From Mycolicibacterium sp. BiH015 (GTDB lineage: Bacteria > Actinomycetota > Actinomycetes > Mycobacteriales > Mycobacteriaceae), in contig NZ_JAQGCZ010000019.1 in assembly GCF_027706845.1 (NCBI RefSeq), positions 25,517-89,516 on the forward strand: a stretch of DNA of 64,000 bases, in the 5' to 3' direction. Shown piece by piece: positions 16,265-25,505 of this stretch. Numbering within the stretch: position 1 is the first letter of the stretch; each line of letters opens with the position of its first letter. A program made the position numbers and the translations under genes. The notes under the pieces are model-generated. The model was not told the origin of the DNA. It saw nothing but the letters and a program-made list of their open reading frames with translations, and made no database searches.

Positions 16265-17485
16265 TCATGCAATCGCGCCGCTCTCCTTGAGTGCCATCAC
16301 CCGGTCCCAGTCGCCGCCGAGTTCGAGAATGAGTTCCTCGGTGTGCGCGGCGAACTCCGGCATGGGACTCAGTGACAACGGCGTCTCGTCGTAGAGCACC
16401 GGGCTCGCCACCAGATCGAAGGTCTGTCCGCCCTGTTCCACCGCTACGACATTGCCGTTGGCGCGGACCTGCGGGTCTATCGCCACCTCGGCGGTGTTCT
16501 GCACCGGCGCCCACTGCCCGTCGAAACCGTCGAGGACTGTCCGCCAGTGCTCCAACGGCTGAGCGCCGATTGTCGCGCGCAGCACCTCGATCGCGGCAGG
16601 CGCATTGGCGGCAAGCAAGGCGTGACTTGCAAATCGCTCGTCGGTGGCGAGCTCGGGCACCCCGACCCGGCGACAGAACTCGGCGAAATAGCGGAACCCC
16701 TGCAGCATGGACACCCCGAGGAACCTGCCGTCCGATGTGCGGTAGAACCCGACCAGTGGGTTGTTCGGCGTGACGTTCGCGCCGCCCGGATTGGTCTGCC
16801 ACGGTGTTCCGCTCGCCAGTGCCGCGTTGATCGCGACCCCTGAGGCCCACACACCCACCCCTAACAGCGAGATGTCCACCACCCGAGCCGTTCCCGTGCG
16901 CTCGCGTTCGAACAGCGCTGCCGCGATTCCACCGGCGATGGTCATGCCGCCGATCGAATCGCCATATGCCGGGCCCGGCTGGGGCACCACGCCGTCCAGA
17001 TCGCACGGCGTCGACCCGAGCGCTCCGGCGGCGCGGCTCCAGAACCCGGTCATGTCGTAGCCGCCTTTGCCCGCGTCCGGACCCAATGGCCCGTAGGCGC
17101 TGCCGCGGGCATAGACGATGTCGGGGTTCTCGGCTCGAACATCGTCGACGTCGATTCGTAGCTTCTTACGCGCATCCGGCAGGAAGTTGGTCAGAAAAAC
17201 GTCGCTGGAGCGCGCGATCTCCATGAGCAGTTCATGCCCGTCGGGTGTCGACATGTCCAGAGCCACGGACCGTTTGCCGCGATTGGCGTGCTCCATCACG
17301 GGGTTGCGTTCGCCCTCGACGGTGATGTGCCCGAGCTGCTTGAGACCGCGCTGCGAGTCACCCGTTCGGGGGTGCTCGATCTTGATGACGTCTGCCCCCC
17401 AGTCCGCCAGAACCGCACCTGCTGCAGGTACAAAGGTCCACTGAGCCACTTCGAGGACACGCACTCCGGACATCGGCCCGCTCAT
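16265..17485 (-). CDS. class III (CaiB/BaiF) CoA transferase
   Basis: This 406-residue protein has full family length. The N-terminus (GVRVLEVAQWTFVPAAGAVL, WGADVIKIEHP) and middle (KRSVALDM, DVFLTNFLP, YARGSAYG) are typical. The catalytic Asp position is Gly (VDISLLGVG). An ATG at 17473 is an alternative start; ATG 17485 is used because GGAG lies upstream. Divergent from the next CoA transferase at 17588, with one regulatory element between them. CoA transfer to a pathway acid is the expected role, but the missing Asp makes this uncertain. Confidence 0.88.
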   Translation of the reverse strand: MSGPMSGVRVLEVAQWTFVPAAGAVLADWGADVIKIEHPRTGDSQRGLKQLGHITVEGERNPVMEHANRGKRSVALDMSTPDGHELLMEIARSSDVFLTNFLPDARKKLRIDVDDVRAENPDIVYARGSAYGPLGPDAGKGGYDMTGFWSRAAGALGSTPCDLDGVVPQPGPAYGDSIGGMTIAGGIAAALFERERTGTARVVDISLLGVGVWASGVAINAALASGTPWQTNPGGANVTPNNPLVGFYRTSDGRFLGVSMLQGFRYFAEFCRRVGVPELATDERFASHALLAANAPAAIEVLRATIGAQPLEHWRTVLDGFDGQWAPVQNTAEVAIDPQVRANGNVVAVEQGGQTFDLVASPVLYDETPLSLSPMPEFAAHTEELILELGGDWDRVMALKESGAIA

Positions 17486-17563
17486 CGACCATCCACTCCG
17501 TTCGCTCTACACGTCCCATGGGTCATGAACGCCATCACTGACCACCGCCATAACTGTACAAAA

Positions 17564-17578
17564 GAACACAGAGTGTTT
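17564..17578 (+). promoter_or_regulatory. copy of the locus-wide 15-base element between divergent CoA transferase genes
   Basis: The site reads GAACACAGAGTGTTT, close to a perfect inverted repeat (AACAC-AGA-GTGTT). It ends 9 bases before ATG 17588 and is about 80 bases from the divergent start at 17485. Confidence 0.5.
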
Positions 17579-17587
17579 ATTTGCGAT

Positions 17588-18823
17588 ATGGTAGCGGTCG
17601 TGGCAAGTGCGTTGTCACACCTTCGGGTGTGCGATCTCAGTGGACAGTTGGCGGGCGCAGGCGCGACCAAGATCCTCGCCGCGTTCGGAGCCCAGGTCAT
17701 CCGTGTCGAGGATCCGGTGACCCGCGGCATGTGGGACGCATTGCGTGGGGTGGGGCCGTATGTCGACGACCGCCGCGGCGTCGACTTGGGCGCCGGATTC
17801 AACAATCACAACGTCGGCAAACAGGGCGTCACGATCAACCTGCGCACTGACGAGGGCGTGCGGTTACTCCGCGAACTCGTCGCCGTCAGCGATGTCGTCT
17901 GCGAAAACTTCGCCGCGGGCGTGATGGAGAAACGCGGCTTCGGATACGAGGCACTCAAGAGCATCAAGCCCGACATCGTCTACGTGTCGAACTGCGGATT
18001 CGGCCACACAGGACCGTATCGCGACTTCAAGACGTGGGGCCCGATCGTCCAGGCGGTCAGTGGACTGACCGCCACGTCCGGACTGCCCGACACCGAGCCG
18101 GCCGGCTGGGGCTTCTCGTATATGGACCATGGGTCCGCGTTCTACATGACGGTGGCGATCCTGGCCGCGTTGCACCATCGCGAACGTACGGGCGAGGGTC
18201 AGCACGTCGACTTGGCCACGGTGCCCGCCGGGATTGCGATGCTACCGACCGAAATTCTGGAGTGGACCGTGAATGGGCGCGCCACGGGGCCGGGCGGAAA
18301 CCGCGCCGACTTCGGCGAGTGCGCGCCCCACGGCGTCTATCCGTGTCGCGGAGACGATCGGTGGATCGCGGTTGCCTGCCGTGACGACCGAGAGGTCGCC
18401 CTGCTGGCGAAGGTGCTGGACGAGCCGGCATTGACCGCCGACAGGTTCGCCTCCCTCGCGCAACGACTGGCGGCGGCCGATGAACTCGACGCGATCATCG
18501 GCGCCGCCACCGCGACGAGAGTGGCCGGTAGCCTCGCCGACGACCTCATCGGCGCCGGTATCCCTGCCAGTGTTGTCAAGAGTCCACCGGAGCGAATCGA
18601 CGGCGATCCGGATCTCGCGCGAGATGGCTTGTTTCCCACGGTGACCCATCCCGACATCGGCAATGTCCGGGTGGAGGGGATCCCCATGACGTTCTCGGCG
18701 ACACCGTGGAGCATCGACAGGAGCGCGCCCAAACTCGGTCAGCACAACCGCGAGATCTTTGGCGGGCTCCTCGGCCACGATGACCAGACCCTCGACGACT
18801 GGGCCGGAAGAGGTGTGATCTGA
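17588..18823 (+). CDS. class III (CaiB/BaiF) CoA transferase
   Basis: This 411-residue protein starts at ATG 17588; the frame is open further upstream, but that part is antisense to the neighbouring gene and promoter. Family blocks include SHLRVCDLSGQLAGAGATKI, FGAQVIRVEDP, GVTINLRTDEG and VCENFAAGV. The catalytic Asp position is Pro (VDLATVPAG). The next gene encodes another CoA transferase and begins inside this stop codon, so the two may form a heteromer. Both carry non-canonical active-site residues. Confidence 0.87.
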   Translation: MVAVVASALSHLRVCDLSGQLAGAGATKILAAFGAQVIRVEDPVTRGMWDALRGVGPYVDDRRGVDLGAGFNNHNVGKQGVTINLRTDEGVRLLRELVAVSDVVCENFAAGVMEKRGFGYEALKSIKPDIVYVSNCGFGHTGPYRDFKTWGPIVQAVSGLTATSGLPDTEPAGWGFSYMDHGSAFYMTVAILAALHHRERTGEGQHVDLATVPAGIAMLPTEILEWTVNGRATGPGGNRADFGECAPHGVYPCRGDDRWIAVACRDDREVALLAKVLDEPALTADRFASLAQRLAAADELDAIIGAATATRVAGSLADDLIGAGIPASVVKSPPERIDGDPDLARDGLFPTVTHPDIGNVRVEGIPMTFSATPWSIDRSAPKLGQHNREIFGGLLGHDDQTLDDWAGRGVI

Positions 18824-20040
18824 GCGCGCTGGCTGATCTTCGTGTCGTCGAGATCAGCGATCAATACACGCCGATCGCGGGCCGCGTATTGGCTGAGCTC
18901 GGTGCCGAAGTGATCGTCGTCGAGCCCCCCACCGGTTCGCCGCACCGGAGACGTCCCCCGTTCGTCGACGACGAACCCGGCATCGGCCGTAGCCTGCGCT
19001 GGTGGGGCGGTAACTCCGGAAAGCGAAGCGTAACAATAGATCTTGATTCAACCCCTGGAGGGGACACACTGCGGCGCCTGATCGCGAGTGCCGACATCGT
19101 GTTCGCGGGAGGTGACCTGCTGGCAGGCGGAACGCTCACCTACCCCGACATCGCCGCCCGACACCCGCAGCTGATCTGGGTGTCCATCACCCCGTTCGGC
19201 ATCGGAAGTGCGCGCGCCGACGACCCCGTCACGGACCTGACCGTCTTGGCCGGCGGTGGGCCGATGTGGAACTGCGGGTACGACGACCACTCGATCCCTC
19301 CGATGCGCGGATCCGGCGACCAGTCCGCGAACATCGGCGGAATGTACGGCGCCATCGGCGCACTGATCGCGCTTTCCCACCGTGATCACACCGGCGTCGG
19401 TCAGTTCGTCGATGTCAACGTCACGGCCGCCTGTAACGTGACGTGCGAGCAGACCACCTACCACTGGTTGGTCAACCAAGCGGTGTGCGTTCGGCAGACC
19501 GGGCGGCACGCCTTCCCTACCCCGAGTTCCCCCGTGCAAGTGCGTTGCGCCGACGGGTCTTACGCAACGACCGGGGTCCTGCCGCGCAAGCCTGCGGAGT
19601 ACGCGCGCCTTGTCGATTGGCTCAACGAACTTGGGCTGACCGAGGAGCTCCCCGAAACCTACTTCCTGGAGCTGGCTGCCTCGCGTGATCGGCCCGTCGA
19701 TCTCGCCGCCATCGGAGAAGACGACGAGACGACGGCGATTCTCAGTGCAGCGCGCGAGGCCGTCAACTTGATCGCCTCACGACTGCCTGCCAAGGAGTTC
19801 TTCATCCAGAGCCAGCGACGAGGCTTCGCCGCTGGCGCGGTTCTGCTACCGCACGAGGCCTTCGACGACGAGCACACCGTCGCACGCGGCATGCATGTGC
19901 CGGTGGAACATCCCGAACTCGCTCGCACCGTGGTGTATCCAGGGGCGCCATATGTGTTCAGCGCCAGTCCGGTTCCGCCCATCACCCGCGCACCACTGCT
20001 CGGTGAGCACAACTCGATACTCGACGACATCGTGCGATGA
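18820..20040 (+). CDS. class III (CaiB/BaiF) CoA transferase with a probable CTG start
   Basis: A 406-residue product is obtained if translation begins at CTG 18820, which overlaps the upstream TGA (CTGA) and follows GGAAGAGG at 18806-18813 with 6-base spacing. The first ATG/GTG/TTG-type codon in frame is TTG 18889, which would remove the essential N-terminal strand (LRVVEISDQYTPIAGRVL). An in-frame stop at 18781 limits any upstream start. The rest is normal family sequence (AELGAEVIVVEPP, KRSVTIDLDS, GVGQFVDVNV). The catalytic Asp position is Ala (VDVNVTAA). It overlaps the VOC gene by 4 bases. Confidence 0.85.
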   Translation: MSALADLRVVEISDQYTPIAGRVLAELGAEVIVVEPPTGSPHRRRPPFVDDEPGIGRSLRWWGGNSGKRSVTIDLDSTPGGDTLRRLIASADIVFAGGDLLAGGTLTYPDIAARHPQLIWVSITPFGIGSARADDPVTDLTVLAGGGPMWNCGYDDHSIPPMRGSGDQSANIGGMYGAIGALIALSHRDHTGVGQFVDVNVTAACNVTCEQTTYHWLVNQAVCVRQTGRHAFPTPSSPVQVRCADGSYATTGVLPRKPAEYARLVDWLNELGLTEELPETYFLELAASRDRPVDLAAIGEDDETTAILSAAREAVNLIASRLPAKEFFIQSQRRGFAAGAVLLPHEAFDDEHTVARGMHVPVEHPELARTVVYPGAPYVFSASPVPPITRAPLLGEHNSILDDIVR

Positions 20041-20492
20041 CCGCAGGAATCCGCCTCACCCATGTGGGCTTGTGTGTGCGCGACATCGTCTACTCCACCG
20101 AGTTCTACTGCGCTGCATTTGGTTTCGAGAAAATGGGCGAGATGCAAGTCAGCGATTCCGCAACGGCCCGGCTGCTCGACGTCGCCGGCCTCGTGCTCGA
20201 CCTGGTCTATCTGCAGCGCGACGGCTTTCGACTAGAACTGCTCGGGTATGCCGAGCCCGGTACCACGGGCCGCGCCGAACCACGCGCCATGAACGCGCTC
20301 GGGTTCACGCACCTGTCCTTCCGGGTGGACGACGTCGATGCAGTGACCAGGGTCGTCGTTCAGCACGGCGGCCACCTGCTGGCAGATCGATCCGTTGCTT
20401 TCGACGGCGGAAACCGCGGCGTGATGCTTACAGATCCAGACGGCAATCTTTTGGAACTCATTGAACGCGTCCAACGAATGACAGGCGACTGA
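20037..20492 (+). CDS. VOC (glyoxalase/epimerase-like) metalloprotein
   Basis: This 151-residue protein has two beta-alpha-beta-beta-beta modules. Candidate metal ligands are His9 (THVGL), Glu in FRLELLGY, His in GFTHLSF and Glu in GNLLELIE, the 2-His/2-Glu set of glyoxalase I and methylmalonyl-CoA epimerase. The start forms an ATGA overlap with the CoA transferase. In a CoA-ester pathway an epimerase of a 2-methylacyl-type intermediate is plausible; a dioxygenase or isomerase is equally possible. Confidence 0.82.
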   Translation: MTAGIRLTHVGLCVRDIVYSTEFYCAAFGFEKMGEMQVSDSATARLLDVAGLVLDLVYLQRDGFRLELLGYAEPGTTGRAEPRAMNALGFTHLSFRVDDVDAVTRVVVQHGGHLLADRSVAFDGGNRGVMLTDPDGNLLELIERVQRMTGD

Positions 20493-20495
20493 TCC

Positions 20496-21692
20496 ATGGT
20501 GTCCTCAACCGACGAATTGATGTACTCACCGTTCTCCAAGGCGATCTTCGACGATCCCTACCCCGTGTACCGCCGATTGCGTTCGGAAGCGCCGGTGTAC
20601 CGCGACCCCGAGGACCGGTGGTGGGTCTTGTCCCGCTTCGACGATGTCGCCACCGCGCTGCGCGATTGGGAGACATACTCGTCCAAGCTCGGCCCAGCAC
20701 CTGAGAACCCGGATGACAATGGCCGCAAGTATTCGGTCATCTCGATGGACCCGCCCCGGCACGACCGCATCCGCGGAGTTCTGAAGGGATTCTTCACGCC
20801 ACGCGCCGTTGCGGCACTGGAGAATTCGCTGCAGTCGGTGGTGAATCACCACTTGGATCGGTTGACGCCGGGCACCACCGTCGACGCCATGGAGGCGTTC
20901 GCCTTCTCGGTACCCACCGACGTCATCGGTGACCTGCTCGGCGTACCCCGCGCGGATCGCGAACAACTACGTGTGTGGTGGGAGGAGTTCCTCACCCGCC
21001 ACGAGGGCGAGGTCATGATGCCGCGCAGCGCGATCGAGGCGAGCCGCAAGATCAGTTCCTACATCGGCGACCTCATCGAGGCTCGACGCACCCATCCTGG
21101 GGACGATCTGATCAGCATCGTGCTACAGGCGACATTCCACGACCCGGAGATCTCGGCGGATCGCGCGCTCACACCGCACGAGGTGCTCATGTTCTGCAAC
21201 CTGCTGTCGGCAGCCGGTTCCGAGACCACGCAGAAGTTGATTTCGAACGGCCTGGTAGCCATGCACAATCACCCCGATCAGTGGCGGCGCATCGTCAACG
21301 ATCCCAGCCTCGTTCCGGACGCGGTGAACGAGGCTCTGCGCTACGACACTCCCAGCCACTGGGTGGCACGCACTCTCACCAGGCCGGTGCAGCTGCACGG
21401 TGTGACGATGGAGGCCGGTGACTGGGTACTGCTGCTCCTGGGCAGCGCGAATCGGGACGAGCGTCGTTATGACGACCCTGATCGCTTCATCCTCCAGAGG
21501 CCGCGCGGCACCGACGTCTACTTCGGGTGGGGTATCCACATCTGTCTGGGGCAGTGGCTGGCCCGCCGTGAGGCCCAGATGGTATTCGAATATGTGGCAA
21601 AGAAATTCCCCGATTACGCGATCGGTGCGCACGAGCGTGTACTCACCGCGACGGTGCGCGGTTACACCAGAGTCGAGATGACGCTGCGCTGA
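20496..21692 (+). CDS. cytochrome P450
   Basis: This 398-residue P450 starts at ATG 20496, 3 bases after the VOC stop. The I-helix is LLSAAGSETT, ExxR is NEALR, and the heme loop is FGWGIHICLGQWLAR with Cys350. The WG-IHIC and QWLAR residues differ from the FG-G-HFC-GAALAR of the other P450s here, so it is from another subfamily. It is the last gene of a unit with two CoA transferases and a VOC protein. Electron donor: probably the ferredoxin at 28738. Confidence 0.93.
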   Translation: MVSSTDELMYSPFSKAIFDDPYPVYRRLRSEAPVYRDPEDRWWVLSRFDDVATALRDWETYSSKLGPAPENPDDNGRKYSVISMDPPRHDRIRGVLKGFFTPRAVAALENSLQSVVNHHLDRLTPGTTVDAMEAFAFSVPTDVIGDLLGVPRADREQLRVWWEEFLTRHEGEVMMPRSAIEASRKISSYIGDLIEARRTHPGDDLISIVLQATFHDPEISADRALTPHEVLMFCNLLSAAGSETTQKLISNGLVAMHNHPDQWRRIVNDPSLVPDAVNEALRYDTPSHWVARTLTRPVQLHGVTMEAGDWVLLLLGSANRDERRYDDPDRFILQRPRGTDVYFGWGIHICLGQWLARREAQMVFEYVAKKFPDYAIGAHERVLTATVRGYTRVEMTLR

Positions 21693-21722
21693 CATGCCGC
21701 CGCGTGCGCGGAGCGACTGTGC

Positions 21723-22142
21723 TCACACCACCTCGGAAACGTCGTATTCCACCGTGCTACCCCGGGCACTTCCCTTGGCGACGCCGAGAACGCGAGTCAA
21801 CCACTCGTAGCGGTCATCACCGGTCTCGAAGTACATCGACGAATAGACGACTCCGGTGCGCGCATCCATTCTCCCGAGATAGTTGACGAGAATGACGGCG
21901 CCGTCATCGGTCTCGATTGTCAGGCGCGCGTCGACGAGGACGCGCCCGCTCGGTTCGACGAACGCCCAGTCTGCGGCAGCCACCCCCTTGAGCGAAGCGC
22001 GCAGACGCTCACCCTCGAATCGAGCGCTGGTGATCTCGCCGACGGTGCGATCGCCCGTGGCGCCAGAGGACACCGAGATGGGCTCGCCGATCTCGTATAC
22101 GACCCGACACAGTGGCCGCAACTCGGCGGAGAACTCAGGCAC
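21723..22142 (-). CDS. DUF3237 family protein
   Basis: A beta-rich protein of 139 residues from GTG 22142, which overlaps the upstream stop by 8 bases; GTG 22166 is an alternative giving 147. The family pattern is clear: ELRPLCRVVYEIG, then SARFEGERLRASLKG, ADWAFVEPSGR, DARLTIETDDGAVILV and a C-terminal MYFETGDDRYEWL. DUF3237 has no settled biochemical function. It is coupled to the double VOC-domain gene, so the two products probably act on the same compound. Confidence 0.8.
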   Translation of the reverse strand: MPEFSAELRPLCRVVYEIGEPISVSSGATGDRTVGEITSARFEGERLRASLKGVAAADWAFVEPSGRVLVDARLTIETDDGAVILVNYLGRMDARTGVVYSSMYFETGDDRYEWLTRVLGVAKGSARGSTVEYDVSEVV

Positions 22143-23028
22143 AGCCGACGAATTCGATGACGGCACCGTGACAGGTCTTCGGATCGGCGGTCAGTCGCCG
22201 ATCGTCTCGTTCGGCGATCCCGATCCCGTGCTCCAGAAGATGCGACTCCGCAGCGGAGAGGTCGGCCGTCTCGAACACGCACGCGTGCATGATTTCGCCA
22301 TTCGCCGCGAGGTCCCGCGCGGCGACGGTGTCCTCAGACAGTGGTGTGATCAGCTCCACCAGCGTGTTGGTCCCTAAGGTGAGCAGGCGGCGGTGTGCGG
22401 CTGTGGATCGCTCGTCCCCCGCCACATGAGCGCCGAGCGCGCTGTACACGTCCGTCGCGCGCTCCAGCTCGCGGACCACCACGCCCACCCGCCATCCGGT
22501 AAGGGCGAGCGGATGTGCGCGCCACGGCTCGTTCGACCAGCCGGGAAGAAATCGCGGGTCTTCCCATTTGCCAGGCACTCCCAGCGGTCCGGGCTTGGAT
22601 TCGGTGAACGGCATGAATTCAAGCTGACCCGCTGTGTCCTTGGGATGCGTGAACACGGGGCTCATCGGCTTCGCCGCCAACGCGTCCCGGCCGGAACCCG
22701 CGAGACCGAAGCACCGGACTCCCGTCGCGGTCAGCGCGTCGTACACGTCAACGGGCGGGCTGTTCACGAAGTACGCGGCTGCGTGCAGGTGAGGTCCGAA
22801 GCGCTTGAGGAACTTGCCCAGCGGAAGATCGGCGCCCTCGATGGTCGGTGCCATGACGTCGACGGCAAGGTCGGCGATCGTCACCATCGACGCCCACCGC
22901 TTCTCGGGCACGAGCCAGTCGTCGGTGAAGACGTCGACCGCGCCGAAAACGTCGCGGTACCAATCCGTGACGAGGCGATAGTCTTCGACAACGTGGTTGA
23001 CATGCCACTGACGGCCGATCTCGATCAC
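22135..23028 (-). CDS. two-domain VOC family protein
   Basis: This 297-residue protein has two VOC modules, about residues 5-135 and 170-295. The first has HVNHVVEDYRLVTDWYRDVFG; the second has GWRVGVVVRELERATDVYSALG and ends GIGIAERDD. Double-module VOC proteins include extradiol dioxygenases and glyoxalase-like hydrolases. I cannot trace a complete 2-His-1-Glu set with confidence, so no reaction is assigned. It is divergent from an acyl-CoA dehydrogenase pair across a shared regulatory element. Confidence 0.78.
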   Translation of the reverse strand: MIEIGRQWHVNHVVEDYRLVTDWYRDVFGAVDVFTDDWLVPEKRWASMVTIADLAVDVMAPTIEGADLPLGKFLKRFGPHLHAAAYFVNSPPVDVYDALTATGVRCFGLAGSGRDALAAKPMSPVFTHPKDTAGQLEFMPFTESKPGPLGVPGKWEDPRFLPGWSNEPWRAHPLALTGWRVGVVVRELERATDVYSALGAHVAGDERSTAAHRRLLTLGTNTLVELITPLSEDTVAARDLAANGEIMHACVFETADLSAAESHLLEHGIGIAERDDRRLTADPKTCHGAVIEFVGCA

Positions 23029-23060
23029 GATACTCCCATCACACTATGCTCGACACACTA

Positions 23061-23075
23061 TGACAGATACTGTTT
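23061..23075 (-). promoter_or_regulatory. copy of the locus-wide 15-base element in a divergent promoter
   Basis: The minus strand reads AAACAGTATCTGTCA, containing the perfect palindrome ACAG-TAT-CTGT. It lies between the VOC gene start (23028) and the acyl-CoA dehydrogenase start (23131). Confidence 0.6.
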
Positions 23076-23130
23076 AGTTGTTGTAATTGCGAGCCGCTTA
23101 CGGGTTGTCGGCCTGACGGAGGGACGAGGA

Positions 23131-24276
23131 GTGTCCACATCTGTGGCCAGCGACGCCGAAGTCGAGTTGTGGGTGTCCACCACGAAAGCCTTCCTCGATC
23201 GCGAGGCGCCGCTGACGCGTGTCCGCGAGTTGCACGAGCTCGGCATCCCGTTCGAACGCGACTGGTGGCGGCGAGGAGCCGCGTTCGGCTGGACCGCTCT
23301 GCTCGTACCCGAGCAACTCGGCGGCGGGTCCTTGTCCGGCGACGGAGTGTCGGAGTTGGCGATGATCGCCGAGCTGTTCGGCCGCAGTGCTGCACCGGGA
23401 CCGCTTCTTCCGGTCAGTGCAGTCGCCGCGGCGCTGGCCGAGTCGAGCACCGCCACTGCGCACGCCGACACTCTCGATGCGTTGATAGACGGCACCCGCG
23501 TCGCCGCCTGGGCCGTCGACGAACCAGGAGCGCAATTCGGGGACGCCCCGACCACCCGGGCCACGACGACTCCGGAAGGGTTCCGGATCGAAGGGATCAA
23601 AGACCGCGTTGAGGCGGGTAGCACCGCCGATGTGTTCCTGGTGATGGCGCGTGCGGACGACGGTTGCCGGCAGTTTCTGGTGCCGTCGGATTCGCCGGGC
23701 GTCTCGGTTCGTCCGCTCGCGGGGGTGGACCTCGTTCGCGACTACGCCGCAGTCGAGTTCGACGGCGTAGAGGTCGGCTCTCACGCTGCTGTCGGAACCT
23801 CCCTTGAGACAGCGGAACTGGTGGCCCGTCAGACAATGATCGTGCAGCTGCTGCAGTGTGCGGAGATGGTCGGCGCTCTGGACACCGTCTTCGACATGAC
23901 TGTCGCGTGGGCCGTTGATCGGCATAGCTTCGGTCGGCCGCTGGCGTCGTACCAGGCGCTCAAGCATCGCTTCGCCGACATGAAGACACAATTCGAGGCG
24001 TGCCGCGCCATAGTGAGGCAGGCGACCGGCGATGTCGCGGCGCGAGCGGGAGCAGCCGCTCTATCGGTCAGCGCGGCGAAGGCTTACGTCGGCGAGTACT
24101 CGGTCAAAATCATCCAGGACTGCGTCCAACTCCACGGCGGGATCGGCGTGACGTGGGAGCACGACTTGCACGTATTGCTACGGCGTGTCGAAGTCGACCG
24201 CGCCCTGTTCGGTAGCACCGAAGAGCATTGGGAACGGCTGTTTGCGCTTGCAAAGGCTCGGGAGGAATGTCAATGA
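23131..24276 (+). CDS. acyl-CoA dehydrogenase, FadE type, smaller partner subunit
   Basis: This 381-residue protein starts at GTG 23131, 7 bases after GGAGGG; the long upstream frame is antisense to the VOC gene. The N-terminal domain is short and the usual SEPGxGSD loop is absent. The C-terminal half has RHSFGRPLASYQALKHRFAD and LHGGIGVTWEHDLHVLLRR, the TWEH signature of small FadE subunits. It overlaps by 4 bases the large subunit that follows. Expected to form an alpha2-beta2 dehydrogenase for a bulky acyl-CoA. Confidence 0.88.
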   Translation: MSTSVASDAEVELWVSTTKAFLDREAPLTRVRELHELGIPFERDWWRRGAAFGWTALLVPEQLGGGSLSGDGVSELAMIAELFGRSAAPGPLLPVSAVAAALAESSTATAHADTLDALIDGTRVAAWAVDEPGAQFGDAPTTRATTTPEGFRIEGIKDRVEAGSTADVFLVMARADDGCRQFLVPSDSPGVSVRPLAGVDLVRDYAAVEFDGVEVGSHAAVGTSLETAELVARQTMIVQLLQCAEMVGALDTVFDMTVAWAVDRHSFGRPLASYQALKHRFADMKTQFEACRAIVRQATGDVAARAGAAALSVSAAKAYVGEYSVKIIQDCVQLHGGIGVTWEHDLHVLLRRVEVDRALFGSTEEHWERLFALAKAREECQ

Positions 24277-25505
24277 CCGAAACCGTTGCCGCATTCCGCA
24301 AGCGCGCGGAGTTGTGGCTTGCTGCGAACATGCCGATGCTCGGAGCCGACACCCCGTTTGCCGACCGCGCGGATGAGGCCACGTGGCGACGCGCCAGGGA
24401 ACTTCAACGTCGGCTCCACGACGGCGGTTTCGCGGGAATCTGCTACCCCAGCGAGTATGGCGGGTTGGGACTCGACTACGCGTATCAGATCGCGTTCAAC
24501 GAGGTCGCCGAGCCCTACGAAATGCCACTCGCACTTAACATTCCGAGCCTGACGATATGCGGCCCCACGCTCCTGGACGCCGGAAGCGAAGAACAGAAGC
24601 GCACCCACATCGCGGCGGCCCTGCGCGGTGACGAGGTGTTGTGCCAATTGCTGTCCGAACCCAGCGGTGGGTCCGATCTCGCCGGCGTCATCACCCGCGC
24701 GGAACGCCGTGCCGATACGTGGGTGCTCAACGGCGCCAAGACGTGGAGCAGCAGCGCCTTCGCAGCGGACTTCGGACTCTGCCTGGCCCGCACGGACTGG
24801 AGCGTGCCGAAGCACGAGGGCCTGACGATGTTCCTGGTGCCGCTGGACGCGCCGGGCCTGTCGCTGCGCCGAATTCGGCAGGTTAACGGCTCCGCGGAAT
24901 TCTGCGAGGAGTTCCTCGACGACGTCGAGCTCCGCGACGAGCACGTCGTCGGCGCGGTCGGAGCTGGGTGGGCGGTGGCATCACGGCAGCTGTTCCACGA
25001 ACGCCGCGCGGTGGCCAAGGGCTCGGAGTACGCCAACTGCGGGGCGGCGGAATTCGGCCGTGGTGGGCCGATAGACCTGGTCAAGCTGGTCGAAACCACG
25101 GGACAATCGGGTGACCGATGGGCGCGCCGACTCGCCGGACGCGCCTTGACGCACCGAATGGTCGAAAAAGCGTTGGGCGAGCACGTGTTCCACGGCGTAT
25201 CAAGCGGACGTATGCCGCCGGCCTCCGGGTCCATGACGCGGCTCTACTACGCCGAATGCGAGAATCTGGTACTCGATACCGCCGTAGCGTTGCTCGGTTC
25301 CGAAAGCGTCGTCGGCGGCGATGACTCACCGTTCATCTCGATCGGCGAGAAGTTTCTGTCCCGTCAGGCGGTCAATATCGGTGGAGGCACCACCGAAATC
25401 GCCAGGAACATCATCGCCGAACGGGTTCTGGAGTTTCCCCGCGAGCACGCCGCCGACCGCGGCGTCCCGTTCAAAGAGGTTCGCCGCAACAGGAGTGGAG
25501 CGTGA
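24273..25505 (+). CDS. acyl-CoA dehydrogenase, FadE type, larger subunit
   Basis: This 410-residue protein starts at ATG 24273; GGAGGA at 24261-24266 gives better spacing than for ATG 24267. It has LLSEPSGGSDLAGV, NGAKTWSSSAF, and near the C-terminus NIGGGTTEIARNIIAERVLEFPRE. It should pair with the product of 23131-24276. The next gene, a hotdog-fold hydratase-like protein, starts inside its stop codon, consistent with successive desaturation and hydration steps. Confidence 0.9.
   Translation: MTETVAAFRKRAELWLAANMPMLGADTPFADRADEATWRRARELQRRLHDGGFAGICYPSEYGGLGLDYAYQIAFNEVAEPYEMPLALNIPSLTICGPTLLDAGSEEQKRTHIAAALRGDEVLCQLLSEPSGGSDLAGVITRAERRADTWVLNGAKTWSSSAFAADFGLCLARTDWSVPKHEGLTMFLVPLDAPGLSLRRIRQVNGSAEFCEEFLDDVELRDEHVVGAVGAGWAVASRQLFHERRAVAKGSEYANCGAAEFGRGGPIDLVKLVETTGQSGDRWARRLAGRALTHRMVEKALGEHVFHGVSSGRMPPASGSMTRLYYAECENLVLDTAVALLGSESVVGGDDSPFISIGEKFLSRQAVNIGGGTTEIARNIIAERVLEFPREHAADRGVPFKEVRRNRSGA

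Noticed and set aside
21700..21711. Possible hairpin CCGC-GTGC-GCGG between the convergent P450 and DUF3237 genes
   Set aside because: Only a 4-base stem without a T-tract; too weak to call a terminator.
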